From Scatomorpha sp964345235 (GTDB lineage: Bacteria > Bacillota > Clostridia > Oscillospirales > Oscillospiraceae), in the NCBI GenBank assembly GCA_964345235.1, contig CAYFQE010000004.1:6232-70231 (forward strand): 64,000 nucleotides of DNA. The letters are read 5' to 3'. The first letter of the stretch is position 1. The number at the start of each line of letters is the position of its first letter. This document shows positions 31,739 to 39,861 of the stretch, one piece after another. Below the pieces are notes generated by a model. That model saw only the letters and a list, made by a program, of their open reading frames with translations, ran no database searches and was not told where the DNA came from. Position numbers and translations under genes: made by a program.

Positions 31739-32614
31739 TTATTTGTCCGTGTGTATATCCTCAAAGCCGTCGCCAAACACATCTCTGACATCGGATACCA
31801 TGACGAAGGCCGCCGAGTCCTCTTGTTTTATAATGTTTCTAAGCTGAGATATCTGCCTTTTGTTTATGGTACAGAGCAGAATATCCTTTTTATCTCCCGT
31901 GTAACCGCCCTCTCCGTGGAGCACGGTGACCCCTCTGTCCAGCTCATTCAGCAACCTCTCCTTTATATTATCACTTTTTTCGCTGATAATATAGCAGGCT
32001 TTTGAGCTGTTTAGGCCATAGAGCACAACATCGACAACCGTGGCGTTTATGAACATGGCAACGAGTGCATAGAGAGCCGACTCGATTTTGTTGAAAATAA
32101 TTGCGAACACTACTATTACCACTATGTCCATTATAAGTATCAGGGTTCCCATGTTTATGTGCTGCCACTTCGAGCGCATAAACTTCGCCATGATATCAAC
32201 ACCGCCCGTTGTCGCTCCTGTGCGATATACCACGCCAAGACCTATCCCCATAAGCAGACCGCCGTAGATAGAGGAAACCATCAAGTCCACATTGCCGAAA
32301 CCTATAACGCTGACATGCACAGCTATTGCGTCTATCATAAATGATGACACCATCATGCATATGAGTGAGGCTATTGTTGACCTTCTGCCAAAGCTCATTC
32401 TCGCCATTATAAACAGAGGTATGTTCATAGCTATAACCAAAGCACCGACAGGCAGGCGGGTTATGAGATTTATTATCATGGCGATGCCAGTAACTCCGCC
32501 CGTGATTATATCATTGCGATAGAGAAAAATTTGAAATCCGGCGGCATAGAAAAGGGAACCCGCAAAAATCATTAAATACTCTTTTATATATCCTCTAATC
32601 AGCTTAAAGTTCAT
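31739..32614 (-). CDS. YitT-family membrane protein (DUF161 with DUF2179 domain)
   Basis: A 291-residue protein. The N-terminal half has five to six membrane helices with YitT marks ('FLYRNDIITGGVTGIAMII', 'GLGVVYRTGATTGGVDIMAKF'). Residues 210-285 are the soluble DUF2179 domain ('KACYIISEKSDNIKERLLNELDRGVTVL', then 'LLCTINKRQISQLR'), a small ferredoxin-like sensor fold. The family is widespread in Firmicutes and its transport function is unknown. It follows the topoisomerase A gene by 9 bp. Confidence 0.9.
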   Translation of the reverse strand: MNFKLIRGYIKEYLMIFAGSLFYAAGFQIFLYRNDIITGGVTGIAMIINLITRLPVGALVIAMNIPLFIMARMSFGRRSTIASLICMMVSSFMIDAIAVHVSVIGFGNVDLMVSSIYGGLLMGIGLGVVYRTGATTGGVDIMAKFMRSKWQHINMGTLILIMDIVVIVVFAIIFNKIESALYALVAMFINATVVDVVLYGLNSSKACYIISEKSDNIKERLLNELDRGVTVLHGEGGYTGDKKDILLCTINKRQISQLRNIIKQEDSAAFVMVSDVRDVFGDGFEDIHTDK

Positions 32615-32623
32615 CTGTTCTCC

Positions 32624-34867
32624 TTAAAGCAAAGTCATTTGAACAAGTCCCATGTCCTCTTCCCTTAGGATTGCGCCTCTTGCGGGGAAAGTTCTCGACC
32701 TGTATCTGGCCTTCTGTTTAATATCACTTTCGGAAAAGCGCATTGCCGAAACAACTTTTTTGCCTTCTTTAAGCCTCATTACGGCGTTGCCCTGCGCAGT
32801 TCTCGACTTTTTAACGGCAATTTGGTCTGAGCCTACCAGCAGGGCTCTGTTTTCATCGGAAACGAGAACAATCTCGTCCTCTTCTCTAAGGTGGAAAATC
32901 TTTACCACGGGACTGTCGGCGTTATAGGCGTTTATAAGTTTTCGCCTGTTTTGCTTTGTTTCGTAGGAGTCTATCGGCGTGCGCAAGAGCTTGCCGTTTT
33001 CGAACACAAAGATTAAATCTTTGGCGTATTCCTCGGGATGCACCAAATCGAGGAAGTTTTCGCCCTCGTCCATCTCGAGAAGAGATGAGAGGAAGCTTCC
33101 AAGCTGAGAGGCTTTGGCCTCGGGTATCTCATCTACCCTCATTTTATAAACTTGAGCCTTGTCGGAGAAAATCAGAAGCGTGTCGTTACTCCGGCAGTCG
33201 AAAGAATAGAGCTCTCTGTCGCCCTCTTTAAACTTCTGCTCGCCCGAGCTCTTGAGCCCTTGATGGTTGAGGTTTTTAATGTAGCCCTGCTCTGAAACAA
33301 GCAGGTGGCAGGGATAGGCCTCCTCTTCTTCATCCGCAAGTTCTTCAATCTCATCTGCATAGACAATAGAACTTTTCCGCTCGGTGCCATGCTTTTTTAT
33401 TACCTCTTCGAGCTCTTTTATAATGAGTCTGCGAACTTTCGCCCTGCTCTTTAGTGTTTCTTCAAGGTTTTTTATATCGCTGATCAGGCCTTCTTTCTCG
33501 GATATCTTCTTGAGTATATACTCCCTATTTATATTGCGAAGCTTAATCTCCGCAACAAACTCGGCCTGCACTTCGTCTATCCCAAAGCCCATCATAAGAT
33601 TGGGTACTACATCCGCCTCGCGCTCAGTGTTGCGGATTATGGCTATCGCCTTGTCGATATCGAGCAGTATTTTCGAAAGACCCATGAGCAGATGGAGTCT
33701 TTCTTTCTTGCGCCTAAGCTCAAAGTGAATTCTGCGTTTTACGCACTCTTCTCTCCAAGCCGTCCACTCTTCTAAAAGCTCTCTCACCCCGAGCACTTGA
33801 GGCGTGCCGGCTATTAGTATGTTGAAGTTGCAGGAGAAAGTGTCGAGCAGGGGAGTCATTTTGAAGAGCTTTTGCATGAGCGCTTCGGGATCGACTCCTC
33901 GCTTTAGGTCTATTGTGATGAGAAGACCTTTAAGGTCGCTCTCGTCTCTCACATCCGAGATTTCTTTAAGCTTTCCGGCCTTCACGTGCTCGGAAATCTT
34001 GTCCATTATGGCCTCGATGGTGGTTGTATAGGGTATCTCCCTTATTTCTATGAGATTGTTCTTCTTCTCATACTGCCACTTGGCTCTGATTTTGAAGCTC
34101 CCGCGACCTGTTTCGTAAATCTCGCGCATCTTCTGCTCGTCCATTATAATCTCGCCGCCAGTCGGGAAATCGGGGGCTTTGAGAGTTTGCATAATGTCGG
34201 CCTCGGGGTCGTTCATCAGAGTCATTGCCGTTTCGCAGGTCTCTTTTAAGTTGAAGCCGCAGATGTTCGAGGCCATACCTACGGCTATACCCGTGTTGGC
34301 GGAAACCAAGAGATTCGGGTAACTTGTGGGCAGTAGGGTGGGCTCGTTTTTCGTGTTGTCGTAGTTGGGGACAAAATCCACCGTGTCGGAGTCGATGTCC
34401 CTAAAGATTTCTCTGCAAATTTCCGTGAGCTTGGCCTCGGTATATCGGGGTGCGGCATAGGCCATATCTCGCGAATATACCTTGCCGAAGTTGCCCTTGC
34501 TATCGACAAAGGGGGCGTTTAAAGCCTCGTAGCCCTTGGATAGGCGAACCATCGTTTCGTATATAGAGGCATCTCCGTGCGGGTTTAGCTGCATGGTCTG
34601 TCCCACGATGTTGGCGGATTTAATTTTTTTTCCGCCGAGAAGCCCCATCTTATACATGGTGTAGAGAAGCTTGCGGTGAGATGGCTTGAAGCCGTCGATT
34701 TCGGGGATTGCTCTGGATAAAATTACGCTCATGGCATAGGGCATATAGTTGGTCTCTAAGGTGACGCTTATCGGCATCTCGGTGACCTCTGCCCTTAGTC
34801 CTTTCACATTTTCCAGAAGCTTTTCATCTATTTTCAGCTCATTATTTTCTTTTTTCCTTCTTGCCAT
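32624..34867 (-). CDS. Type IIA DNA topoisomerase subunit A (ParC/GyrA-like, divergent)
   Basis: A 747-residue breakage-reunion subunit. The winged-helix region ends in 'YAAPRYTEAKL' with the catalytic Tyr, preceded by 'NPHGDASIYETMVRL' (quinolone-pocket helix). The tower and coiled coil follow (residues 330-480). The C-terminal domain shows about four beta-pinwheel-like repeats ('LLIFSDKAQVYKMRV', 'LIFVFENGKLLRTPID', 'IVLVSDENRALLVGS') and no GyrA box, which favours a topoisomerase IV-like relaxing or decatenating enzyme over gyrase. It begins 12 bp after its B subunit. The house-keeping gyrase is presumably elsewhere. Confidence 0.88.
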   Translation of the reverse strand: MARRKKENNELKIDEKLLENVKGLRAEVTEMPISVTLETNYMPYAMSVILSRAIPEIDGFKPSHRKLLYTMYKMGLLGGKKIKSANIVGQTMQLNPHGDASIYETMVRLSKGYEALNAPFVDSKGNFGKVYSRDMAYAAPRYTEAKLTEICREIFRDIDSDTVDFVPNYDNTKNEPTLLPTSYPNLLVSANTGIAVGMASNICGFNLKETCETAMTLMNDPEADIMQTLKAPDFPTGGEIIMDEQKMREIYETGRGSFKIRAKWQYEKKNNLIEIREIPYTTTIEAIMDKISEHVKAGKLKEISDVRDESDLKGLLITIDLKRGVDPEALMQKLFKMTPLLDTFSCNFNILIAGTPQVLGVRELLEEWTAWREECVKRRIHFELRRKKERLHLLMGLSKILLDIDKAIAIIRNTEREADVVPNLMMGFGIDEVQAEFVAEIKLRNINREYILKKISEKEGLISDIKNLEETLKSRAKVRRLIIKELEEVIKKHGTERKSSIVYADEIEELADEEEEAYPCHLLVSEQGYIKNLNHQGLKSSGEQKFKEGDRELYSFDCRSNDTLLIFSDKAQVYKMRVDEIPEAKASQLGSFLSSLLEMDEGENFLDLVHPEEYAKDLIFVFENGKLLRTPIDSYETKQNRRKLINAYNADSPVVKIFHLREEDEIVLVSDENRALLVGSDQIAVKKSRTAQGNAVMRLKEGKKVVSAMRFSESDIKQKARYRSRTFPARGAILREEDMGLVQMTLL

Positions 34868-34879
34868 TTATATGACCTC

Positions 34880-36865
34880 TCACGATACATCGACAAGGTC
34901 CATATAGTTGGAACCGAAGTCGCTGATAAATTGCTTTCTGCCTGCCAGATTGTCGCCCAAAAGCAAATCGAAAAACTCCGCCGTGCGCTTTATATCCTCG
35001 GGCACAACTTTTATAAGCTTTCTTGTTTCGGGATTCATTGTTGTGAGCCACATCATTTCGGGCTCGTTTTCGCCCAAGCCTTTTGAGCGCTTTACCTGAA
35101 GTTTTTTCGAATCGAGTTTCTGCACTATCTCGTTTTTCTCGGAATCGGAATAGGCAAAGTGGGTGGTCTTTCCATCGCTTATCTCATAGAGCGGCGACTC
35201 GGCAATGTAGGTGTAGCCCTCCCTTATTAAAGTCGGAGCAAGGCGGTAGAACATTGCCAATATGAGCGTTCTTATCTGGAATCCGTCGACATCGGCATCG
35301 GTGCAGATTATTATCTTTGACCAACGCAGGGCATCCAAATCGAATGATGCCAGGTCTTTATGCTTCCTCGGCACCTCGACTCCGCAACCCAAAACTTTTA
35401 TGAGGTCCATGATGACATCAGACTTGAAGATTCTGGCGTAATCCGCCTTGAGGCAGTTTAGAATTTTTCCTCTTACGGGCATTATGCCCTGAAACTCGGC
35501 GTTTCTCGACTGCTTGCAGGCGCCGAGAGCAGAATCGCCCTCGACTATGTAGAGCTCGCGCTTTGAAACATCGCGGCTGCGGCAATCGACAAATTTATCG
35601 ACCCTGTCGGAAAACTTCAATGTTCCTTTGAGCTTTGTGCGTATGCTTAGCCTTGTTTTTTCGGCCTCTTCGCGGCTTCTTTTGTTTATGAGCACCTGCT
35701 CCAAGATTCTGTCGGCCTCCGCCTTGTTTTCGATGAAGAAAATTTTGAGGTTTTCCCTCATAAACTCGGTCATGGCTTTTTGAATAAAGCTGTTGTTTAC
35801 CGCCTTCTTGGTTTGGTTCTCATAGGAGGCCATTGTCGAAAAGCAGTTTGTGACAAGCACGAGAGAATCTTCTATATCGTTAAAGGCGATCTTGCGCTCG
35901 TTTTTCTGATATTTGTCTTCTCTTTTTATATAGTCGTCCAGCGCATAGACAAAGGCGTTTCTTGCCGCCTTGTCGGGCGCGCCGCCATATTCGAGCCACG
36001 AGGAGTTGTGATAGTACTCTATCGCGCTGTTCTGTCTTGTAAAACAGAAAGCGAAGGAGATTTTTACCTTATATTCCGCTCTGTCGGGTCTGTCGCGGCC
36101 ACGGCGCTCGGTTTCGAGAAATCTCGGTTCACTGAGTCGGTCGGGGCCGGCAAGCTCCTCGACATAGTCCGTTATGCCGTTTTCGTAGTAAAACTCTTCT
36201 TCACTGAACTTTCCGGGAGCAGTTTCTTCTTTGAAAATAAAGTGCACACCCTGATTTACCACTGCCTGCCTTTTTAGCATATCGGTGAAGTATTCTCTCG
36301 GAATGTCTATATCGGTAAACACTTCCAAATCGGGCAGAAAGCGTATGCGGGTGCCCGTCTTGCGGCGCTTGGCTTCTTCCTTCTGCATCTCGCCCACCGC
36401 TCTGCCCCGCTCGAAGTGCAGATTGTATTTATAGTCATCTCTGTAGACCTCGACATCCATATATCTGGAGGCGTACTGTGTGGCGCAGGAGCCGAGGCCG
36501 TTTAAGCCCAGTGAATACTCGTAGTTTTCTCCCTCGGCGTTCATATATTTGCCCCCGGCATAGAGCTCGCAGAAAACAAGCTCCCAGTTGTAGCGCTCTT
36601 CTTTCGCATTCCAGTCCACGGGACAACCTCTTCCGAAATCCTCGCACTCTATGCTCTTATCCAGATAGCGAGTTAGGATAATTTTATTGCCATATCCGCC
36701 TCTGGCCTCGTCTATTGCATTTGAAAGAATTTCGAACACCGCATGCTGACAGCCCTCTATACCGTCGGAGCCGAAGATTACAGATGGACGAAGCCTGACT
36801 CTGTCTTCACCTTTAAGACTGCTTATGCTTTCGTTTGTGTAATTTGTTGTCGGCAATTTTGCCAT
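34880..36865 (-). CDS. Type IIA DNA topoisomerase subunit B (ParE/GyrB-like, divergent)
   Basis: A 661-residue ATPase subunit. The GHKL domain has 'FEILSNAIDEARGG' and the lid 'YSLGLNGLGS', where standard GyrB/ParE read S-G-G-L-H-G-V-G. The transducer follows, then a Toprim domain with 'IVEGDSALGACKQS' (normally E-G-D-S-A-G-G) and the metal-binding 'TDADVDGFQIRTL', and a C-terminal 'RSKGLGENEPEMMW'. The Glu and Asp-x-Asp residues are kept, so it should be active. The changed glycine motifs mark a separate clade seen with the equally divergent A subunit. It heads a five-gene operon. Confidence 0.87.
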   Translation of the reverse strand: MAKLPTTNYTNESISSLKGEDRVRLRPSVIFGSDGIEGCQHAVFEILSNAIDEARGGYGNKIILTRYLDKSIECEDFGRGCPVDWNAKEERYNWELVFCELYAGGKYMNAEGENYEYSLGLNGLGSCATQYASRYMDVEVYRDDYKYNLHFERGRAVGEMQKEEAKRRKTGTRIRFLPDLEVFTDIDIPREYFTDMLKRQAVVNQGVHFIFKEETAPGKFSEEEFYYENGITDYVEELAGPDRLSEPRFLETERRGRDRPDRAEYKVKISFAFCFTRQNSAIEYYHNSSWLEYGGAPDKAARNAFVYALDDYIKREDKYQKNERKIAFNDIEDSLVLVTNCFSTMASYENQTKKAVNNSFIQKAMTEFMRENLKIFFIENKAEADRILEQVLINKRSREEAEKTRLSIRTKLKGTLKFSDRVDKFVDCRSRDVSKRELYIVEGDSALGACKQSRNAEFQGIMPVRGKILNCLKADYARIFKSDVIMDLIKVLGCGVEVPRKHKDLASFDLDALRWSKIIICTDADVDGFQIRTLILAMFYRLAPTLIREGYTYIAESPLYEISDGKTTHFAYSDSEKNEIVQKLDSKKLQVKRSKGLGENEPEMMWLTTMNPETRKLIKVVPEDIKRTAEFFDLLLGDNLAGRKQFISDFGSNYMDLVDVS

Positions 36866-36896
36866 ATAGCTACCTCTTTATCTTTAAGCTCAATCA

Positions 36897-36925
36897 TTTG
36901 TTGCAGACACAATATCTGCAACAAA
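36897..36925. promoter_or_regulatory. Eleven-bp hairpin in the topoisomerase B leader
   Basis: Arms TTTGTTGCAGA (36897-36907) and TCTGCAACAAA (36915-36925), loop CACAATA, lying between the promoter and the start codon on the minus strand, about 32 nt from the start. No U-tract follows, so it is not a terminator. It may be a regulator site or an mRNA structure. Confidence 0.5.
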
Positions 36926-36944
36926 AAGCTCTTTTTGCTATTTA

Positions 36945-36973
36945 ATTTTACGATATATTGAGTTTTTTTGCAA
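36945..36973 (-). promoter_or_regulatory. Promoter of the topoisomerase operon
   Basis: Minus strand: TTGCAA (36973-36968), 17 bp, TAAAAT (36950-36945). Confidence 0.65.
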
Positions 36974-37027
36974 GTTTTTTGAGTCAGTTCAAACACGATA
37001 CATTTTTTATCACGAGAGCTTTGCCGC

Positions 37028-37056
37028 TGGACTATCGGGCCTTGCTGAGTTATAAT
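37028..37056 (+). promoter_or_regulatory. Promoter of the bofA-yugP-like pair
   Basis: TGGACT (37028-37033), 17 bp, TATAAT (37051-37056), 44 bp before the start codon. The -35 is weak. Confidence 0.5.
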
Positions 37057-37099
37057 ATAAGTGTAGAAATTCGCAGATAAATTGCAAGGAGTGCGCATT

Positions 37100-37342
37100 A
37101 TGAACTACTCTCTGATTATCATTGCTGTAATACTCGTCGTACTGCTTATAAAGCTTTTTAAGGCTCCCTTTAAGCTTGTTTGGAAGATTATTATTAACGC
37201 CGTTTCCGGCCTTTTAACTCTGTTGGTGTTCAACTTTGTGGCCGGATTCTTCGGTACGAGCATAGATATAAACTTCATAAATTGCCTAATCTCGGGCGTT
37301 TTAGGCATTCCCGGTGTGATTTTAATTCTGCTTTTCAGATAA
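37100..37342 (+). CDS. BofA-family pro-sigma-K processing inhibitor-like membrane protein
   Basis: An 80-residue protein with two membrane helices (residues 2-17 and 33-52) and a Gly/Ile-rich C-terminal hydrophobic stretch. The pattern 'VWKIIINAVSGLLTLLVFNFVAG' and 'INFINCLISGVLGIPGVILILL' matches BofA. In Bacillus, BofA holds the SpoIVFB protease inactive in the forespore membrane; homologues also occur in clostridia lacking sigma-K control. AAGGAG lies nine bases before the ATG at 37100. It is followed after 25 bp by the YugP-like protease gene. Its presence hints at a spore-forming ancestry, not proof of sporulation. Confidence 0.8.
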   Translation: MNYSLIIIAVILVVLLIKLFKAPFKLVWKIIINAVSGLLTLLVFNFVAGFFGTSIDINFINCLISGVLGIPGVILILLFR

Positions 37343-37367
37343 TTAGATAATAAGAAAGGAAGATAAA

Positions 37368-38072
37368 ATGTATTTTGACTTCACCTATTTAATTCTGGTT
37401 CTCCCCGCCATTATATTTTCGCTTTGGGCAAGCGCAAAAGTAAAGGGCACATACAGAAAATATAAGGACCTCCCGACTTCAAGCGGCCTTAGCGGCGCAG
37501 AGGCCGCCCGATTAATTCTCAACGGAAACGGTTTGCGCGGTGTTCGCATTGCAAAAATTGACGGCGAACTCACAGACCACTACGATCCGAAAAGCAACAC
37601 CATAAGCCTTTCGAGTGATATTCACGACGGAACTTCTGCCGTCGCAATCGGCATTGCCGCCCACGAGGTCGGCCACGCCATACAGCACGCCGAGAGCTAC
37701 GCTCCTCTTAAAATAAGAAATGCGATTATTCCCATGACGAATATAGGTTCGACGCTTTCTATTCCCCTTGTAATTTTGGGAATTCTTTTGACCCGAATAT
37801 CTCAAGACTTAATTGTTGTCGCCTATGGCGGCATCGCTCTTTTCGGCCTGGTGGTCGTTTTTCAGTTGCTCACTCTGCCCACGGAATTTAACGCCAGCTC
37901 AAGAGCGCTCGTTAAGATAAATGAATACAATATACTTCGTGAAGATGAAGTGAAGCCTGTTAAAAAGGTTCTCTCGGCGGCGGCTATGACCTATGTTGCG
38001 GCCCTTGCCGTATCTCTGGCGCAACTACTCAGACTTCTGCTGATTGTTGCCGGAGGAAGAAGACGAAATTAA
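37368..38072 (+). CDS. YugP-family membrane-anchored zinc metallopeptidase
   Basis: A 234-residue protein with an N-terminal membrane helix (residues 5-23), the catalytic zinc motif 'AAHEVGHAIQH' (near residue 104), two central hydrophobic segments and a final hydrophobic helix before a basic tail 'GGRRRN'. This matches the neutral zinc metallopeptidase family of B. subtilis YugP, whose substrate is unknown. AGAAAGGAAG precedes the ATG. It is co-transcribed with the bofA-like gene and ends at a strong terminator. Confidence 0.88.
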   Translation: MYFDFTYLILVLPAIIFSLWASAKVKGTYRKYKDLPTSSGLSGAEAARLILNGNGLRGVRIAKIDGELTDHYDPKSNTISLSSDIHDGTSAVAIGIAAHEVGHAIQHAESYAPLKIRNAIIPMTNIGSTLSIPLVILGILLTRISQDLIVVAYGGIALFGLVVVFQLLTLPTEFNASSRALVKINEYNILREDEVKPVKKVLSAAAMTYVAALAVSLAQLLRLLLIVAGGRRRN

Positions 38073-38089
38073 GTTTTAATAAAAAGGCA

Positions 38090-38117
38090 AAGCTCCGAGC
38101 TTTTTGGCTCGGAGCTT
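38090..38117. terminator. Bidirectional terminator between yugP-like and hydrogenase genes
   Basis: Eleven-bp stem AAGCTCCGAGC/GCTCGGAGCTT; T-rich tract on both sides. Confidence 0.8.
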
Positions 38118-38130
38118 AATCTTTTTTGTT

Positions 38131-39861
38131 TTATTTTACTTCGACTTCCCACTTGTTGTGGTCGGTATGCAGAAGGTGATGAGATCTCTCGCTCAGAGGC
38201 TTTTCGAAGTATTCTTTATAGAGTCCTATAATATCGGGGTTTTCGTGACTGTATCTTATTTCGCTTTCCATATCCAAGCGCCAGAGCTCTTCGCCGCGCT
38301 CGGCGGCAAGTTCGTACCCGTCTTTTATCGGCTGTCCTCCGCCTCCGACACAGCCGCCGGGGCAGGCCATGACCTCTACAAAGTCGTAGCTTGCTCTGCC
38401 GTTTTCTATATCGTCCAAGAGTTCCCTTGTGTTTTTAAGCCCCGAAACCACGGCCAGTCTAACCTCTCCGGCTCCGGGTATTTTGAAGCTTGCCTCTTTG
38501 CGTCCCTTGGGGCCCCTCACAGCCTTAAAGGTATCGGGATCGGGGTTTTCGCCCGTTATAAGATAGTAGGCAGAGCGCAGAGCCGCATCCATAACCCCGC
38601 CGGTGGCCCCGAAGACCACTGCTGCACCGGTTCCCGAGCCGAGAGGCGAATCGAATTCCTCTTCGGGCAAAAATCCGGGGTTTATGCCCTTGGCTCTCAG
38701 CATTCTGTCGAACTCTCTGGTTGTTATAACAACATCAACATCGCTGTCGGTGCCCGCATCGTTCATTGTGGGTATTGCCCTCTCGGCTTTTTTGGCAGTG
38801 CAGGGCATTATTGAGACACATAAAATCTTTTTGGGGTCTACACCGATTTTTTCGGCAAAGAAGCTCTTGGCAACTGCGCCGAACATCTGCTGGGGGCTCT
38901 TTGCCGTTGAGAGATTGCCTGTGAGCTCGGGGTAGAAACCCTTTAAGTAGCGCACCCAACCCGGACAGCAGGAGGTGAACATGGGCCAGTTGTAGTCATC
39001 ACGGTGGGTAAAGCGCTCAATAAACTCGCTACCCTCCTCCATTATCGTGAGGTCTGCTGTGAAGTTTGTGTCGAACACATAGTCGAAACCCAGTCTTCTC
39101 ATGGCGGCGGCCATTCTCTTGGGGCTTGCCGCCTCTCTGTTTAGGCCGAACATCTCGCCCCAAGCCGCTCTTACGGAGGGAGCGATCTGCGCAATTGTGA
39201 TTACTTCGGGATTTTCCAAGGCCTCGAAAACCTTTTCGGTGTCGTCTCTGGCAGCGAGCGCAGAGGTGGGGCAGTGAGTGACACACTGGCCGCAGAATAC
39301 ACAGCCCGAATCAATGAGGTCGAGTCCGTCTCTCACCTCTATCTCGGTTCTGCCTCCCGTTCCGGTAAGCTTCCAAATCTGGACACCTTGTATATTGTCG
39401 CAGACCTGTATACAGCGCAGACAGTGTATGCATTTTGTGGAGTTTCTTATTATTGGCAGATTTTGGTTCCACGGTTTTTCGCTAAGCCTCTTTTTATATA
39501 TGTCATCGATGTTCATGGATGACGCCAACTCCTGAAGCTTGCAGTTTCCGCTTCGGCTGCAGGTCGGGCAGGAGCAGTTGTGCTGTGAGAGCAGAAGCTG
39601 CATATTTACCATGCGAGCTCTTCTGGCTCTGGGCGAATCGGTGAGAACTTCCATGCCCTCTTCAACCGGAGTCGCACACGAGGCTACAAGTCTGTCTTGA
39701 CCTTTGACTTCAACAACACAAATTCTGCACGCCCCTATGTCGTTCAGGCCTTCGAAGTAGCAGAGACTTGGTATGGAAATTCCAAGCTGCTCGGCAGCCT
39801 TTATTATGCTGGTGCCTTCCTGTACCTGCACCTTTTTTCCGTTTATTTTTAACTTTACCAT
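38131..39861 (-). CDS. hydA: [FeFe] hydrogenase, monomeric CpI-like
   Basis: A 576-residue enzyme that reduces protons to hydrogen with ferredoxin or NAD(P)H-derived electrons. The N-terminal 2Fe-2S domain has Cys34, Cys45, Cys48 and Cys62. Next come a His-Cys cluster site ('SQHNCSCPTCSRSGNC'), two 4Fe-4S motifs ('CIHCLRCIQVC', 'CVFCGQCVTHCP') and the H-cluster motifs 'TSCCPGW' (about 297), 'MPCTAKKAE' (about 353) and 'MACPGGCVGGGGQP' (about 500). The domain set and length match Clostridium pasteurianum CpI. GGAGGG precedes the ATG at 39861; an earlier frame start is rejected. It overlaps the upstream flavoprotein gene by 7 bp, so the pair likely forms one complex. Confidence 0.95.
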   Translation of the reverse strand: MVKLKINGKKVQVQEGTSIIKAAEQLGISIPSLCYFEGLNDIGACRICVVEVKGQDRLVASCATPVEEGMEVLTDSPRARRARMVNMQLLLSQHNCSCPTCSRSGNCKLQELASSMNIDDIYKKRLSEKPWNQNLPIIRNSTKCIHCLRCIQVCDNIQGVQIWKLTGTGGRTEIEVRDGLDLIDSGCVFCGQCVTHCPTSALAARDDTEKVFEALENPEVITIAQIAPSVRAAWGEMFGLNREAASPKRMAAAMRRLGFDYVFDTNFTADLTIMEEGSEFIERFTHRDDYNWPMFTSCCPGWVRYLKGFYPELTGNLSTAKSPQQMFGAVAKSFFAEKIGVDPKKILCVSIMPCTAKKAERAIPTMNDAGTDSDVDVVITTREFDRMLRAKGINPGFLPEEEFDSPLGSGTGAAVVFGATGGVMDAALRSAYYLITGENPDPDTFKAVRGPKGRKEASFKIPGAGEVRLAVVSGLKNTRELLDDIENGRASYDFVEVMACPGGCVGGGGQPIKDGYELAAERGEELWRLDMESEIRYSHENPDIIGLYKEYFEKPLSERSHHLLHTDHNKWEVEVK

